Notes: generated from the letters alone by a model not told the origin. DNA of 64,000 nucleotides from Massilia sp. ST3 (GCF_018119405.1 NZ_JAGPWC010000010.1:31508-95507); one strand, 5' to 3'; positions 1-10,111 are shown, counted from the stretch's first letter. Program-made: numbers and translations.

Positions 1-1
1 C

Positions 2-1372
2 GAACTGAAGGCGGCCGTGGCCGACATCGCGCGCTTGGCTTCCGACTATGAAAAGTCCGCCGTGCTGCTGGACAAGATGATTGCCGAGGGGAGCGACACC
101 ACCGCTGAAGAACGGCAAATCCTTGCCGGCATCAAGGACGTCGAAGCCCGCACGCTGCCGCTGGTGTCCCAGGTGATCGCCTTGCGAGAAGCGGGCGAAC
201 TCGACCGTGCGAAAGAAGTCATGCTCAAGGATGCCCGTCCGGCCTTCGTGGAATGGCTGGCCAGGATCAACCAGTATATCGACTTGAAGGAAAAGGCGAA
301 CCAGTCCGAATCGGCGCGCGCACGCGAGGTCGCGAGCGGGTTCGAGACGCTGATGCTGATCATGTGCGCAGCCGCCGTCATCACCGGGGTACTGGTGGCC
401 GCAATCATCGTGCGCGCAATTTTGAGGGCGCTCGGCGGAGAGCCGGCGAAGGCCAGCGCCATTGCCAACAGCATTGCCGCCGGCGACCTGGCGGTGACGA
501 TCGACACCGACGGCAGCAGGCGCTCGAGCGTGTTGTACGCCATGAGCGAGATGCGCGACAGCCTCCTCCGGATCGTGGCGGAGGTCCGTCTCAGCGCGCA
601 GGCGATCTCCGCCGCGACCGGCGAGATCGCCTCGGGCAACCTCAACCTGTCGTCCCGCACCGAGCTGCAGGCGTCCTCGCTCCAGGAGACTGCCTCGTCG
701 ATGGAACAACTGACCGCGACGGTCAGGCAGAATGCGGACAATGCGCTCCAGGCCAATCAGCTGGCCGTCTCCGCCGCCACCGTGGCGCGCAAGGGCGGCG
801 AGGTTGTCTCGCAGGTGGTGGACACCATGGATTCGATCAATGCCTCGGCCAAGAAGATCGTCGACATTATCAGCGTGATCGACGGCATCGCGTTCCAGAC
901 CAACATCCTGGCGCTGAATGCGGCGGTCGAAGCAGCGCGCGCCGGCGAACAGGGGCGCGGTTTCGCGGTCGTGGCGACCGAAGTACGCAACCTGGCGCAG
1001 CGCTCCGCGGCGGCGGCCAAGGAGATCAAGGCGCTGATCGGCGATTCGGTCGGCAAGGTCGACGCCGGAAGCCGGCTGGTCGCCGACGCGGGCGCCACCA
1101 TGGATGAAATCGTCACCAGTGTGAACCGCGTGACCGACATCATGGCCGAGATCACGGCGGCGAGCCAGGAGCAGAGCGCGGGTATCGAGCAGGTCAACCG
1201 CGCGATCAGCCAGATGGACCAGGTGACGCAGCAGAACGCGGCGCTGGTCGAGGAAGCCGCCACCGGGGCCGGCGCGCTGCGGGCGCAGGCGGAAAAGCTG
1301 GGCAGCGTGGTCGCGATTTTCAAACTGGGCGATGGCGGCAAGCGCGGCCGCCAGCCCGCCCTCCTGCACTGA
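2..1372 (+). CDS. Methyl-accepting chemotaxis protein, 5' end outside window
   Basis: Inner-membrane chemoreceptor that passes ligand signals to CheA/CheW. The frame is open to the first bases of the window, so the N-terminus with the first membrane helix is missing. Seen: the end of a helical periplasmic sensor domain, a membrane segment rich in A/V/I about residues 115-138, a HAMP linker ([10 protein letters not shown] onward), then a long coiled-coil signalling domain. The conserved hairpin tip is present ([18 protein letters not shown], then [15 protein letters not shown]). The C-terminus ends in LLH, with no CheR-tethering pentapeptide. It stands alone and is followed by a perfect terminator hairpin. 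The ligand cannot be read from the sequence. Confidence 0.95.
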   Translation, partial: ELKAAVADIARLASDYEKSAVLLDKMIAEGSDTTAEERQILAGIKDVEARTLPLVSQVIALREAGELDRAKEVMLKDARPAFVEWLARINQYIDLKEKANQSESARAREVASGFETLMLIMCAAAVITGVLVAAIIVRAILRALGGEPAKASAIANSIAAGDLAVTIDTDGSRRSSVLYAMSEMRDSLLRIVAEVRLSAQAISAATGEIASGNLNLSSRTELQASSLQETASSMEQLTATVRQNADNALQANQLAVSAATVARKGGEVVSQVVDTMDSINASAKKIVDIISVIDGIAFQTNILALNAAVEAARAGEQGRGFAVVATEVRNLAQRSAAAAKEIKALIGDSVGKVDAGSRLVADAGATMDEIVTSVNRVTDIMAEITAASQEQSAGIEQVNRAISQMDQVTQQNAALVEEAATGAGALRAQAEKLGSVVAIFKLGDGGKRGRQPALLH

Positions 1373-1421
1373 GCGCAGTTCGCCGGCGGCGCGGGCCGGC
1401 TGGAGCCGGAGCCGGCATGAC

Positions 1422-1445
1422 AAAGGACGCCCGCGGGCGTCCTTT
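1422..1445 (+). terminator. Terminator hairpin after the chemoreceptor gene
   Basis: A perfect 24-base palindrome (AAAGGACGCCCG and its complement), 50 bases after the receptor stop codon. A weak T-rich stretch follows it near 1449-1460. It may also serve the convergent gene at 1584. Confidence 0.7.
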
Positions 1446-1583
1446 GCCTTGTTGCGTTTTCCACGGTGCTCGGGCCGTGGCGGTGGGTTCGAATCGAGGA
1501 ACTCGCATTCTTCGAACGACGTCGTCGGTATCGCCTGGCTGGAACAGCATTCCTGTCGTTCCGGGCGCTGCAGGAAAGGCGCT

Positions 1584-1940
1584 TCAGCCGCCGGCGCGCT
1601 TCGGCTGATGGCCGTGCTTCCTGAGGGTCTCCATCACCAGGTCGCAGTGGTCGCCCTGGATCTCGATCACGCCGTCTTTCACGGTGCCGCCCGCGCCGCA
1701 TGCGGTGCGCAGCTGCTTGCCCAGGAGAGCCAATGCAGCGGCATCGAGCGCAAGCCCCTTGACGAGGGTGACGCTCTTGCCGCCCCGCCCCTTCGTCTGG
1801 CGCGAAACACGTACCACGCCGTTCCCGGTGGGCACAGCTTGTTCCTTGCACCTGCACGCCGCGAGGGGCTGGCGGCATCCGGGACACATGCGCCCGCCAT
1901 CGGTGGAATAGACCAGGCCGCTGTTGGAATTGCTCTTCAT
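1584..1940 (-). CDS. YciH/SUI1-family translation factor-like protein
   Basis: A 118-residue homologue of eukaryotic eIF1 (SUI1 fold), the family of E. coli YciH, thought to influence start-codon fidelity. Seen: an N-terminal cysteine cluster (MCPGCRQPLAACRC) of zinc-knuckle type, then a SUI1 domain with the typical RQTKGRGGKSVTLVKGL segment and a C-terminal GDHCDLVMETLRKHG. The start was set at MKSNSNSGLVYSTDGG, which matches the family's usual N-terminus. A longer frame to 2027 overlaps the end of dsbD and looks unnatural. The gene lies 43 bases downstream of dsbD on the same strand and may be co-transcribed. Confidence 0.88.
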   Translation of the reverse strand: MKSNSNSGLVYSTDGGRMCPGCRQPLAACRCKEQAVPTGNGVVRVSRQTKGRGGKSVTLVKGLALDAAALALLGKQLRTACGAGGTVKDGVIEIQGDHCDLVMETLRKHGHQPKRAGG

Positions 1941-1983
1941 TATTTGTTCAGGATTTTTTACGGGGCGGGCGTGCAACCCGATG

Positions 1984-3840
1984 TCATTCGCCGAGCCTGT
2001 CCAGCGATGCAAGGAACTTGCGCGCATCCTGGTAGCCTATCACCCGGCTATCGGGAATCTCGCGCCCGTCCCTGTCGAACAGGATAATGCCCGGCGGCCC
2101 GAACAGGCCGAAGCGCTTGAGCATCGCCTTGTCGTCCGCGTTGTTGGCCGTGACGTCGACCTGCAGCAGGATGGTGTTGGCCAGCTTGCCCTGCACCGCC
2201 GGGTCGATGAAGGTCAGTTTTTCCATCTCCTTGCAGGACACGCACCAGTCGGCGTAGAAGTCGAGCATGGCCGTCCTGCCGCCGGTGTTCGCCAGCACGG
2301 CGTCGAGCTCGGCGACGTTTTTCACCCGCTTGAATTCCAGGTGCTGGGGCGCGCCGCCGCGCAGATGGGCCAGCGGGGCCAGGGCGTCGCGCCCGCCGCT
2401 GGCCACGCCGACCAGCTGCATCGCGCCCAGCACGGTGAAAGCCGCGCCGGCGGCCATCGACGCCCAGTGGCGGTGACGGCGCAGCAGGTAGAAGCCGTAG
2501 CCGAACAGCAGCGCGGACCACAGCAGCATCTGGGCCGCGGCCGGGATCACCGGCGACACCAGCCACAGGGCCATGGCCAGCATCAGCACGCCGAACAGGC
2601 GTTTGACGCCTTCCATCCACGCGCCCGCGCGCGGCAGCAGCGAGCCGGCCGACACGCCCACCAGCAGCAGCGGAATGCTCATGCCGATCGCCATCGCGAA
2701 CAGGGCGGAGCCGCCGATCAGCACGTCGCGCGTCTGGCTGATGTAGACCAGGGCGCCGGCCAGCGGCGCGGCCACGCAGGGGCCGACGATCAGGGCCGAG
2801 ATCGCCCCCATCGCGAACACGCCGGCCAGCTTGCCCGAGGCCTGGCGGCCCGACACATGGGCCAGGCGCGTCTGGAAGGCGGCGGGGACCTGCAATTCGT
2901 AGAAGCCGAACATCGACAGGGCCATGCCGACGATCAGCACGGCGAACGCGCCCAGCACCCAGGGGTTCTGCAAGGCGGCGGCCAGGCCTTCGCCGACCAG
3001 GCCGGCGGCGATGCCGAGCGCGGTGTAGACGATGGCCATGCCGAGCGAGTACGCGAGCGACAGCACGAAGCCGCGCGAGCGGCGTACCTGCCCGCCTTCG
3101 CCGACGATGATCGAGGACAGGATCGGCACCATGGGCAGGACGCAGGGCGTGAAGGCCAGGCCCAGGCCGAGCAGCACGAAGGCCGGAATGATCGCCAGCA
3201 GGCGGCCGCCATGGAGGATCCCGGCGATGGTGGAGAGGTCGGATTCCGGGGCCGTGCCTGCTGGCGCCGGAGCGGGGTTAACCGCGGCGGCCGGTGCGCG
3301 CTCGGCAGCGGGCGTGGACGACAGGGGCACCGACATCGCCGGCCCCTCCCCGGCCGCGGCGCCGATCGGCAGCGGCGGCCGCGCCTGCGTTGTTCCCCCG
3401 GCGCCCGCGTTCAGGAAGGCCGTGTGCTCCTGCGGCGGATAGCACAGGCCCGCGTCCGCGCAGCCCTGGCTGGTGGCGGCCAGCGTGAAGTTGCCGCTTC
3501 CTTCGACCGGAATGCGGATCGTCAGCGTGCCCTTGTAGGTCTCGACCTCCTTCTGGAAGGTCTCGTCGAACTTGACTTTGCCTGGCGGGATCTGCGGCGT
3601 GCCGAGCGTGGCGCCGCTGGCCTTGAAGCCGAAGCGCTCGCGGTACATGTAGTAGCCGTCGGCGATCTGGTAAGTCACTTCCAGGGTCTGCGGATCGGCC
3701 ATGCGGGCGGCGAAGCGGAAGGCCAGCGAAGGGTCGAGGAAGTCCTGCTCGGCGCGCGCGGGCGCTGCAAGGAGCAAGGCAAAGGCGGCGAACAGCGTCA
3801 GGCAGGCCTGCAGCAGGCCACGCACGGAGAAACGGGTCAT
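1984..3840 (-). CDS. dsbD: Thiol:disulfide interchange protein DsbD
   Basis: Inner-membrane reductant carrier that moves electrons from cytoplasmic thioredoxin to periplasmic DsbC/DsbG and the cytochrome c maturation proteins. All three parts are visible in 618 residues. There is a signal peptide (about 1-30) and a periplasmic alpha domain with a cysteine pair near residues 125-135 (CADAGLCYPP). The central beta domain has about eight membrane segments and its own cysteines (FTPCVLPMVPIL and VGPCVAAPLAG). The C-terminal thioredoxin-like gamma domain has active site WCVSC near residue 533. The length fits the family. The cutA gene often found next to dsbD is absent. Confidence 0.96.
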   Translation of the reverse strand: MTRFSVRGLLQACLTLFAAFALLLAAPARAEQDFLDPSLAFRFAARMADPQTLEVTYQIADGYYMYRERFGFKASGATLGTPQIPPGKVKFDETFQKEVETYKGTLTIRIPVEGSGNFTLAATSQGCADAGLCYPPQEHTAFLNAGAGGTTQARPPLPIGAAAGEGPAMSVPLSSTPAAERAPAAAVNPAPAPAGTAPESDLSTIAGILHGGRLLAIIPAFVLLGLGLAFTPCVLPMVPILSSIIVGEGGQVRRSRGFVLSLAYSLGMAIVYTALGIAAGLVGEGLAAALQNPWVLGAFAVLIVGMALSMFGFYELQVPAAFQTRLAHVSGRQASGKLAGVFAMGAISALIVGPCVAAPLAGALVYISQTRDVLIGGSALFAMAIGMSIPLLLVGVSAGSLLPRAGAWMEGVKRLFGVLMLAMALWLVSPVIPAAAQMLLWSALLFGYGFYLLRRHRHWASMAAGAAFTVLGAMQLVGVASGGRDALAPLAHLRGGAPQHLEFKRVKNVAELDAVLANTGGRTAMLDFYADWCVSCKEMEKLTFIDPAVQGKLANTILLQVDVTANNADDKAMLKRFGLFGPPGIILFDRDGREIPDSRVIGYQDARKFLASLDRLGE

Positions 3841-3910
3841 GGTATCGAGTCAGTTGTTACAGCGCATCGGCATGGTACACCGGCTGGGCTGTGCGCGCCT
3901 GTGGCGAAGC

Positions 3911-4330
3911 TTAAATGCACCGGCGCGGGCGATGGCGGCGGCAGGGGCCGCCATCGAAGAGCACGCGGGAGATGACGGCCGCCGGCACGCCTTCCTGGGC
4001 CAGCATGGATTCGGCGCGCCGTACCGCGCCGCGCTTGAGGATGGTCAGGGCGGCGTTCACGTAGGCGGCGAAGACATGGTTGTGCCGGCGGCAGGCCGGG
4101 CCCCCATCGGACGATGGCTTGCTGCGCGCGGATTTCGTCCTCGAAAAATAGTGCCTGCGCCTGGCAGGCTTACCCAGCACGCGGGTGACGGTCTCCTGCG
4201 CGACACCGTGCCCGATCAGCTCCGCCGCCGCGCCGAACGGGCCGTGCGAGGCGGCCGCATTCAGCGCCGCATCGATGAGTAAAGCAGTCTGTTTGTCGGC
4301 CCGCCTGTTCATCGAGAAAGCATGTGCCAT
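3911..4330 (-). CDS. Small basic protein of unknown function
   Basis: About 139 residues from MAHAFSMNRR; an alternative start is MNRRADKQTA at 4312. I do not recognise a named family. The visible pattern is two copies of a short helical motif: LIDAALNAAASHGPFGAAAELI with RVLGKPARRR, and later a stretch around ALTILKRGAVRRAESMLAQEGVPAAVISRVLFD. An alanine-rich helix followed by V-[IT]-x-RVL suggests an internal duplication of a small helical unit. It lies between rplQ and dsbD on the same strand. Composition fits its neighbours, so it is probably a real gene. Function is unknown. Confidence 0.55.
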   Translation of the reverse strand: MAHAFSMNRRADKQTALLIDAALNAAASHGPFGAAAELIGHGVAQETVTRVLGKPARRRHYFSRTKSARSKPSSDGGPACRRHNHVFAAYVNAALTILKRGAVRRAESMLAQEGVPAAVISRVLFDGGPCRRHRPRRCI

Positions 4331-4414
4331 CGAAGAACGGTCACGTTTGACGAGTATCAATCGATTGGGTGGCCGACCACGCGGCCCCACAGAGGAAAAG
4401 AGAGCGCAAGGACG

Positions 4415-4442
4415 AAAAAAAAACCAGGCCGAAGCCTGGTTT
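4415..4442 (-). terminator. Intrinsic terminator after rplQ
   Basis: Read on the minus strand: a 9-base-pair stem (AAACCAGGC / GCCTGGTTT) with a TTCG tetraloop and a run of T. It lies 18 bases after the rplQ stop and is a strong Rho-independent terminator for the whole ribosomal cluster. Confidence 0.92.
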
Positions 4443-4459
4443 CTTGAAGACCTGACTGA

Positions 4460-4855
4460 TTACTCAGCGGTCGGTGCTTCTTCAGCGGTGCCCGGTTCCG
4501 GACGGTCCAGCAGCTCGACGTAGGCCATCGGTGCGTTGTCGCCAACGCGGAAGCCCATCTTCAGGATGCGCAGGTAGCCGCCATTGCGGTTAGCGTAGCG
4601 CGGGCCCAGTTCAGCGAACAGCTTCTGGACGATTTCGCGGTCGCGCAGGCGAGCGAAAGCCAGGCGCTTGTTTGCCAGGGTGTCGGTCTTGCCCAGGGTC
4701 AGGATCGGCTCGACAACGCGGCGCAGTTCCTTTGCCTTCGGCACGGTGGTCTTGATGGCTTCGTGACGCAGCAGCGAAACGGTCATGTTGCGCAGCATTG
4801 CCAGACGGTGGGACGAGGTACGGTTCAGTTTACGAAGGCCGTGACGGTGACGCAT
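4460..4855 (-). CDS. rplQ: 50S ribosomal protein L17
   Basis: 131-residue large-subunit protein. The N-terminus [17 protein letters not shown] is the family signature, and the core with [13 protein letters not shown] is intact. It has the usual alanine/glutamate-rich tail. Last gene of the alpha operon, 130 bases after rpoA; that gap has a small hairpin (TCACGC TTGC GCGTGA, 4899-4914). Followed by a strong terminator. Confidence 0.98.
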   Translation of the reverse strand: MRHRHGLRKLNRTSSHRLAMLRNMTVSLLRHEAIKTTVPKAKELRRVVEPILTLGKTDTLANKRLAFARLRDREIVQKLFAELGPRYANRNGGYLRILKMGFRVGDNAPMAYVELLDRPEPGTAEEAPTAE

Positions 4856-4985
4856 GGTAAATCCTTTCGAGTGTTTTCAATTCCAGTTCTTCGATCGTTC
4901 ACGCTTGCGCGTGACCGCGGACCGGTTCGGGGGTTAAAACCGCCCGGACAAAGCGTCCAGGCGGGGTACTGCAAAACGGCGGAGA

Positions 4986-5963
4986 TTACTTCTCGAGACC
5001 AGCCGGCGGCCAGTTTTCGAGTTTCATGCCCAGGGTCAGGCCGCGCGACGCGAGGACTTCCTTGATTTCGTTGAGCGACTTGCGGCCCAGGTTCGGGGTC
5101 TTCAGCAGTTCGTTTTCCGAACGCTGGATCAGGTCGCCGATGTAGTAGATGTTCTCGGCCTTCAGGCAGTTTGCCGAACGGACGGTCAGTTCCAGGTCGT
5201 CCACCGGACGCAGCAGGATCGGATCGACCAGCGGAGCGCGCGACGGTGCTTCCGCGGCGGCTTCGGTGCCTTCCAGGGCGGCGAACACGTTCAGCTGGTC
5301 CACCAGGACGCGTGCCGACTGGCGGATCGCTTCTTCCGGGGTGATCACGCCGTTGGTTTCGATGTTGATGATCAGCTTGTCCAGGTCGGTACGCTGCTCG
5401 ACGCGGGCCGATTCCACGGCGTAGGACACACGGCGCACCGGCGAGAACGACGCGTCCAGGATGATGCGGCCGATGGTCTTGTTGGTGTCTTCCGACAGGC
5501 GGCGCACGTTGCCCGGCACATAGCCACGGCCCTTCTCGACCTTGATCTGCATGTCCAGCTTGCCGCCGGCGGTCAGGTGAGCGATCACGTGATCCGGGTT
5601 GATCAGTTCCACGTCATGCGGCAGGTCGATGTCCGAAGCCAAGACGGCGCCTTCGCCTTCCTTCTTCAGGGTCAGGGTGACGGAATCACGGTTGTGCACC
5701 TTGAACACAACGCCCTTCAGGTTCAGCAGCAGGTCGACCACGTCTTCCTGCACGCCGTCCAGCGACGAGTACTCGTGCACGACGCCGGCGATCGTCACTT
5801 CGGTCGGGGCATAGCCGACCATCGACGACAGCAGGACGCGGCGCAGCGCGTTGCCCAGGGTGTGACCATAGCCACGCTCGAACGGCTCCATCACGACTTT
5901 GGCGTGACCGGCGCCCAGTGCTTCGACATCGATGATACGTGGCTTCAACAGACTATTTTGCAT
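4986..5963 (-). CDS. rpoA: RNA polymerase subunit alpha
   Basis: 325 residues. The N-terminal domain (about 1-230) dimerises and assembles beta and beta'; it has the [14 protein letters not shown] segment. After a linker, the C-terminal domain (about 250-310) carries the DNA- and activator-binding helices ([11 protein letters not shown], then [13 protein letters not shown]). Length and domains are normal. The gene is separated from rpsD by 280 bases holding a repeat and a large hairpin, which is unusual for the alpha operon. Confidence 0.99.
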   Translation of the reverse strand: MQNSLLKPRIIDVEALGAGHAKVVMEPFERGYGHTLGNALRRVLLSSMVGYAPTEVTIAGVVHEYSSLDGVQEDVVDLLLNLKGVVFKVHNRDSVTLTLKKEGEGAVLASDIDLPHDVELINPDHVIAHLTAGGKLDMQIKVEKGRGYVPGNVRRLSEDTNKTIGRIILDASFSPVRRVSYAVESARVEQRTDLDKLIINIETNGVITPEEAIRQSARVLVDQLNVFAALEGTEAAAEAPSRAPLVDPILLRPVDDLELTVRSANCLKAENIYYIGDLIQRSENELLKTPNLGRKSLNEIKEVLASRGLTLGMKLENWPPAGLEK

Positions 5964-6134
5964 GAAATGTCCTTTTCAATACCCTCGGCTCGTTACACCG
6001 ATAAGGCTGATGGCATTAATGAGAACGCCTGCGGGGGGCAGGCGGTGATACGAAATCGGGTTTGAACGAGTGAGATGGAAGCTTGAAACTCTTTGCGGCG
6101 CCAACCCTAGGTTGCTGCGGCCGCACCACCGCAC

Positions 6135-6210
6135 GTCGTTCCCGCGGAGGCGGGAACCCAAGTTCGTGGCTAAGCCGGCAAACTTGGGTCCCCGCCTTCG
6201 CGGGGATGAC
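6135..6210. repeat. Inverted intergenic repeat between rpsD and rpoA
   Basis: Two arms of about 33 bases (6135-6167 and 6178-6210), each with a short GC palindrome (CCGCCTTCGCGG type) and an ACCCAAGTT end, face each other across ten bases. They differ at a few positions. This is the common proteobacterial intergenic repeat form, able to fold into one long hairpin. A related half-unit occurs at 20451-20480. Confidence 0.8.
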
Positions 6211-6241
6211 ATTTTGGGCGACTCGCGTCGCCCAAAATGTC
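6208..6241 (-). promoter_or_regulatory. Perfect 14-bp hairpin just after rpsD
   Basis: The arms (6208-6221 and 6228-6241) are perfect complements with a six-base loop. The hairpin begins three bases after the rpsD stop codon on the minus strand. No T run follows, so it is more likely an RNA-stability or processing element than a terminator. Confidence 0.6.
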
Positions 6242-6243
6242 AA

Positions 6244-6867
6244 TTAACGCGAGTACAGTTCGACGATCAGCGCTTCGTTGACGTCAGCAGCGATCTCGTT
6301 ACGCTCCGGGAACGAACGGAAGGTGCCTTCGAACTTCTTGGCATCGACCGAGACCCAGCTCGGGAAACCGACTTGCTCGGCCAGCGACAGGGCTTCAGCG
6401 ATACGCACTTGCTTCTTGGCCTTTTCGCGCACGGCGATGACGTCGCCGGTCTTGACCTGGTACGAAGCGATGTTCACGACGTTACCGTTGACGGTGAAGG
6501 CCTTGTGGCTCACCAGCTGGCGCGCTTCAGCGCGGGTCGAGCCGAAGCCCATGCGGTAAGCGACGTTGTCCAGGCGCGATTCCAGCAGCTTCAGCAGGGT
6601 TTCGCCGGTGTTGCCCTTGCGGCGCGACGCTTCAGCGAAGTAGCGGCGGAACTGACGCTCGAGCACGCCGTAGATACGCTTGACCTTCTGCTTTTCACGC
6701 AGCTGGTTGCCGTAGTCCGAGGTGCGGGCACCCGACTTGACGCCGTGCTGGCCTGGCTTGACGTCCAGTTTGCACTTCGAATCGAGCGAGCGGCGTGCGC
6801 TCTTCAGGAACAGGTCGGTGCCTTCACGGCGCGACAGTTTTGCTTTTGGTCCGATATAACGTGCCAC
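6244..6867 (-). CDS. rpsD: 30S ribosomal protein S4
   Basis: 207 residues, the primary 16S rRNA binder that nucleates small-subunit assembly. In E. coli it also represses the alpha operon. Seen: N-terminal [19 protein letters not shown] without zinc cysteines, and the S4 RNA-binding domain around residues 95-160 ([28 protein letters not shown]). Long gaps with hairpins lie on both sides. Confidence 0.98.
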   Translation of the reverse strand: MARYIGPKAKLSRREGTDLFLKSARRSLDSKCKLDVKPGQHGVKSGARTSDYGNQLREKQKVKRIYGVLERQFRRYFAEASRRKGNTGETLLKLLESRLDNVAYRMGFGSTRAEARQLVSHKAFTVNGNVVNIASYQVKTGDVIAVREKAKKQVRIAEALSLAEQVGFPSWVSVDAKKFEGTFRSFPERNEIAADVNEALIVELYSR

Positions 6868-6961
6868 GTTAGATACCTTTATAAATTAATCACGCCCCAG
6901 CGGCGCATAAACGCCCAGGCGCTAGTCCGGTCCATAGCTGGCCGGACGTGGCTTAAACAAA

Positions 6962-6988
6962 TCGCCCGCCAAACGAAATGGCAGGCGA
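6962..6988 (-). terminator. Hairpin in the rpsK-rpsD gap, terminator-like
   Basis: On the minus strand a 10-base-pair stem (arms 6979-6988 and 6962-6971, one G.T pair) with a seven-base loop, followed by TTTGTTT. It could partly end transcription coming from rpsK, or act as an attenuator before rpsD. A TATACT sequence (7001-7006) lies just upstream, but no good -35 element is visible. Confidence 0.45.
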
Positions 6989-7061
6989 CAAGAGCCGGGC
7001 AGTATACCCTATTTCGGGCAACTGCACCGGCATTCTTTGCAACACAACGGAGCGTTTGTTC

Positions 7062-7081
7062 GGTTCCCTCGTGTGGGAACC
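7062..7081 (-). promoter_or_regulatory. Small perfect hairpin after rpsK
   Basis: GGTTCCC and its complement with a six-base loop, 20 bases after the rpsK stop on the minus strand. No T run follows. Possibly an RNA-processing or pausing site. Confidence 0.4.
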
Positions 7082-7100
7082 TCACCCCGCGCGTGTCGTA

Positions 7101-7505
7101 TTAGATACGACGACGCTTCGGCGGACGGCAGCCGTTGTGCGGAACCGGGGTCACGTCCTGGATCTCGGTGATCTTGATGCCCAGGTTGTTCAGCGCGCGC
7201 ACAGCCGACTCACGGCCCGGGCCTGGGCCCTTGATACGCACTTCCAGGTTCTTCACGCCCGACTCCTGAGCGACCTTGCCTGCAGCTTCGGCAGCAACCT
7301 GCGCTGCGAACGGGGTCGACTTGCGCGAGCCCTTGAAGCCGGCGCCGCCGGAGGTTGCCCACGACAGAGCGTTGCCCTGACGGTCGGTGATCGTGATGAT
7401 CGTGTTGTTGAAGGACGCGTGCACGTGGGCGATACCCTCGGCAACGTTCTTCTTGACTTTCTTGCGGACGCGAGCTGCTGCTGCGCTGCTTTGTTGCTTG
7501 GCCAT
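7101..7505 (-). CDS. rpsK: 30S ribosomal protein S11
   Basis: 134 residues, platform protein at the mRNA exit. Typical features: [20 protein letters not shown] in the N-terminal half, [13 protein letters not shown], and the invariant C-terminus [10 protein letters not shown]. 15 bases after rpsM. Confidence 0.98.
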   Translation of the reverse strand: MAKQQSSAAAARVRKKVKKNVAEGIAHVHASFNNTIITITDRQGNALSWATSGGAGFKGSRKSTPFAAQVAAEAAGKVAQESGVKNLEVRIKGPGPGRESAVRALNNLGIKITEIQDVTPVPHNGCRPPKRRRI

Positions 7506-7520
7506 GGTCAGGTTCCTAGA

Positions 7521-7886
7521 TTATTTCTTGAGCGATTGTGCGGCCTTGCGCGGACCTTTGCGGGTACGTGCATTGGTACGGGTACGCTGGCCGCGCACCG
7601 GCAGACCCTTACGGTGACGCATGCCGCGGTAGCAGCCCAGGTCCATCAGACGCTTGATGTTCATGGACAGTTCACGGCGCAGGTCGCCTTCCACGACAAA
7701 CTTCGCAACTTCGTCGCGCAGCTTCTCGAGTTCGTTATCGTCCAGGTCCTTGACCTTCTTGTTGGTCGCGATACCGGTTGCGTCGCAGATCTTCTGCGAA
7801 CGCGGACGGCCAATACCGTAGATCGCCGTCAGGCCGATAACAGTGTGCTGATGATTTGGGATGTTAACCCCTGCAATACGTGCCAT
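7521..7886 (-). CDS. rpsM: 30S ribosomal protein S13
   Basis: 121 residues, head protein that contacts the P-site tRNA and L5. N-terminus [19 protein letters not shown] and the basic tail with [17 protein letters not shown] are canonical. 15 bases after rpmJ. Confidence 0.98.
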   Translation of the reverse strand: MARIAGVNIPNHQHTVIGLTAIYGIGRPRSQKICDATGIATNKKVKDLDDNELEKLRDEVAKFVVEGDLRRELSMNIKRLMDLGCYRGMRHRKGLPVRGQRTRTNARTRKGPRKAAQSLKK

Positions 7887-7901
7887 TCGATATTCCTCGT
7901 A

Positions 7902-8015
7902 TTAACCTTGACGCTGCTTGTGACGCGGCTCGACGCAGATCACACGGACCACGCCCTTGCGCTTGATGATCTTGCAGTTGCGGCAGATCCGCTTGACTGA
8001 AGCGTTAACTTTCAT
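7902..8015 (-). CDS. rpmJ: 50S ribosomal protein L36
   Basis: 37 residues, [20 protein letters not shown] to HKQRQG. The zinc ribbon ligands C11, C14, C27 and H32 are all present, so this is the zinc-binding (C+) form. It lies between infA and rpsM, the standard place in betaproteobacteria. Confidence 0.97.
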   Translation of the reverse strand: MKVNASVKRICRNCKIIKRKGVVRVICVEPRHKQRQG

Positions 8016-8052
8016 TTTGCACTCTCTTCGGTTCGTTTACTTGATGATTTTT

Positions 8053-8271
8053 TTACTTGGTGCGGAACACAATGCGGGCCCGGGAAAGGTCGTACGGGGT
8101 CAGTTCCACCGTCACCTTGTCGCCCGGGAGAATGCGGATGTAATTCATCCGCATTTTACCCGAGATATGTCCCAGCACCACGTGCCCGTTTTCCAGCTTC
8201 ACGCGAAATGTCGCGTTCGGGAGATTCTCGAGAATCTCCCCTTGCATTTGGATGACGTCGTCTTTTGCCAT
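8053..8271 (-). CDS. infA: Translation initiation factor IF-1
   Basis: 72 residues forming a single OB-fold S1 domain that binds the ribosomal A site. Starts [19 protein letters not shown] and ends VFRTK. The length is exactly that of the family. Placed between secY and rpmJ, as usual in Burkholderiales. Confidence 0.98.
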   Translation of the reverse strand: MAKDDVIQMQGEILENLPNATFRVKLENGHVVLGHISGKMRMNYIRILPGDKVTVELTPYDLSRARIVFRTK

Positions 8272-8291
8272 TCGCTCTATGCACTCCCCGC

Positions 8292-9626
8292 TTATCGCGT
8301 CGGAATTCCGCCCTTGAAGTTAGCCTTGCGCAGCAGCGATTCATATTGCTGCGACATGACGTAGTTCTGCACTTGTGCCATGAAGTCCATCGTCACCACC
8401 ACGATGATCAGGAGCGACGTGCCGCCGAAGTAGAAGGGAACCTTCCACTGGGCAGTCATGAACTCCGGCACCAGGCACACCAGGGTGATATAGACCGCAC
8501 CGGCAAGGGTCAGGCGCATCAGGATCTTGTCGATGTAGCGGGCAGTCTGCTCGCCCGGACGGATGCCCGGAACGAATGCGCCGCTCTTCTTCAAGTTGTC
8601 CGCCGTCTCCTTGCTGTTGAATACCAGCGCGGTGTAGAAGAAGCAGAAGAACACGATCGCCACCGCATACAGCAACGCGTGGATCGGCTCGCCTGGCGCC
8701 ATCGACGCTGCAAGATCCTTCAGGAACCCGATAACCGGGCCACTGGAGTCCTTGCCGCGCGTGAACCAGTCGACGATCGTTGCCGGGAACAGGATGATCG
8801 ACGAAGCGAAGATCGGCGGAATCACGCCTGCCATGTTCAGCTTCAAGGGCAGGTGGCTGGTTTGGCCACCATAGATCTTGTTGCCGACCTGGCGTTTGGC
8901 GTAGTTAACCAGGATCTTGCGCTGGCCGCGTTCGACGAACACGACACCGAAAGTCACCGCCACCACCAGCGCGACGATCAGGATCGCCGAGAAGCTGCCG
9001 ATCGAACCGTTCGACACCAGGGTGAACAAGCCGCCCAGGGCCGAAGGCAGACCTGCTGCGATACCGGCAAAGATGATGATCGAGATGCCGTTGCCGAGAC
9101 CGCGTTCGGTGATCTGCTCGCCCAGCCACATGAGGAACATGGTGCCGGTCAGGAGGGTCGTCACAGTGACGAAGCGGAAGCCCATGCCCGGATCGAGCAC
9201 GAGTCCCGGCTGCGCCTCGAGCGCGACCGCGATGCCGAACGCCTGGAACAGCGCCAGTGCCACCGTGAAGTAACGGGTGTACTGGGTGATCTTGCGGCGG
9301 CCAGCTTCGCCTTCCTTCTTCAGTGCCTCCAGTTGCGGCGAGACGATCGATGCGAGCTGCATGATGATCGAAGCCGAAATGTAAGGCATGATGCCGAGCG
9401 CGAACACGGTAAAGCGGGACAAGGCGCCGCCCGAGAACATGTTGAACATGCCCAGGATGCCGCCTTCGTTCTGCTTGAACAGCGACGCAAGCTGCACCGG
9501 GTCAATCCCGGGGACCGGGATATGAGCACCGATGCGGTACACGACCAATGCGCCAAGCAAAAACCACAGCCGGCCCCAGGGGAAGCCGGAAGCGGCGCTT
9601 TTACCAAGTTGTGAATTAGTCGCCAA
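8292..9626 (-). CDS. secY: Protein translocase subunit SecY
   Basis: 444 residues with ten membrane helices, the channel of the Sec translocon (with SecE and SecG). Seen: N-terminal [20 protein letters not shown], the plug region, and the cytosolic loop [19 protein letters not shown] that contacts SecA and the ribosome. Last gene of the spc operon, 27 bases after rplO, then infA. Confidence 0.98.
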   Translation of the reverse strand: MATNSQLGKSAASGFPWGRLWFLLGALVVYRIGAHIPVPGIDPVQLASLFKQNEGGILGMFNMFSGGALSRFTVFALGIMPYISASIIMQLASIVSPQLEALKKEGEAGRRKITQYTRYFTVALALFQAFGIAVALEAQPGLVLDPGMGFRFVTVTTLLTGTMFLMWLGEQITERGLGNGISIIIFAGIAAGLPSALGGLFTLVSNGSIGSFSAILIVALVVAVTFGVVFVERGQRKILVNYAKRQVGNKIYGGQTSHLPLKLNMAGVIPPIFASSIILFPATIVDWFTRGKDSSGPVIGFLKDLAASMAPGEPIHALLYAVAIVFFCFFYTALVFNSKETADNLKKSGAFVPGIRPGEQTARYIDKILMRLTLAGAVYITLVCLVPEFMTAQWKVPFYFGGTSLLIIVVVTMDFMAQVQNYVMSQQYESLLRKANFKGGIPTR

Positions 9627-9653
9627 TTTTTGCTCCGATCAGGCAGGTCGCAA

Positions 9654-10085
9654 TTAAGCGACCGAACCGCCAGCTGCTTCGATCGCCGCTTTCGCGCCGG
9701 CGGTCGCCTTCAGGCCCTTGAGGTTCACCGCTTTGGTGATCTCGCCGGACAGGATGACGCGCACGTCACGTGCCACGACCGGCAGGATGCCTGCCTGCTT
9801 CAGCACCAGGATGTCGACGTCGCCGACAGCCAGGGCGTTCAGGTCCGACAGACGCACTTCAGCCTTGAACGATGCGTTCAGCGACTTGAAGCCGCGCTTC
9901 GGCAGACGACGCTGCAGAGGCATCTGACCGCCTTCGAAGCCGACTTTGTGGAAGCCGCCCGAACGCGATTTCTGACCCTTGTGACCGCGGCCGGCAGTCT
10001 TGCCCAGGCCCGAGCCGATACCGCGGCCAACGCGACGCTTCGCGTGCTTGGCGCCGTCAGCTGGTTGAATGGTATTGAGTTCCAT
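9654..10085 (-). CDS. rplO: 50S ribosomal protein L15
   Basis: 143 residues, late assembly protein. Has the glycine-rich N-terminus with [19 protein letters not shown]. Follows rpmD by 26 bases. Confidence 0.98.
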   Translation of the reverse strand: MELNTIQPADGAKHAKRRVGRGIGSGLGKTAGRGHKGQKSRSGGFHKVGFEGGQMPLQRRLPKRGFKSLNASFKAEVRLSDLNALAVGDVDILVLKQAGILPVVARDVRVILSGEITKAVNLKGLKATAGAKAAIEAAGGSVA

Positions 10086-10111
10086 TGATTTCTCCGTACG
10101 TAAGCCGCGGC

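Noticed and set aside
1924..3975. Long open frame on the plus strand opposite dsbD
   Set aside because: Rich in R, H, Q and G with no family pattern; it mirrors the codon bias of dsbD on the other strand.
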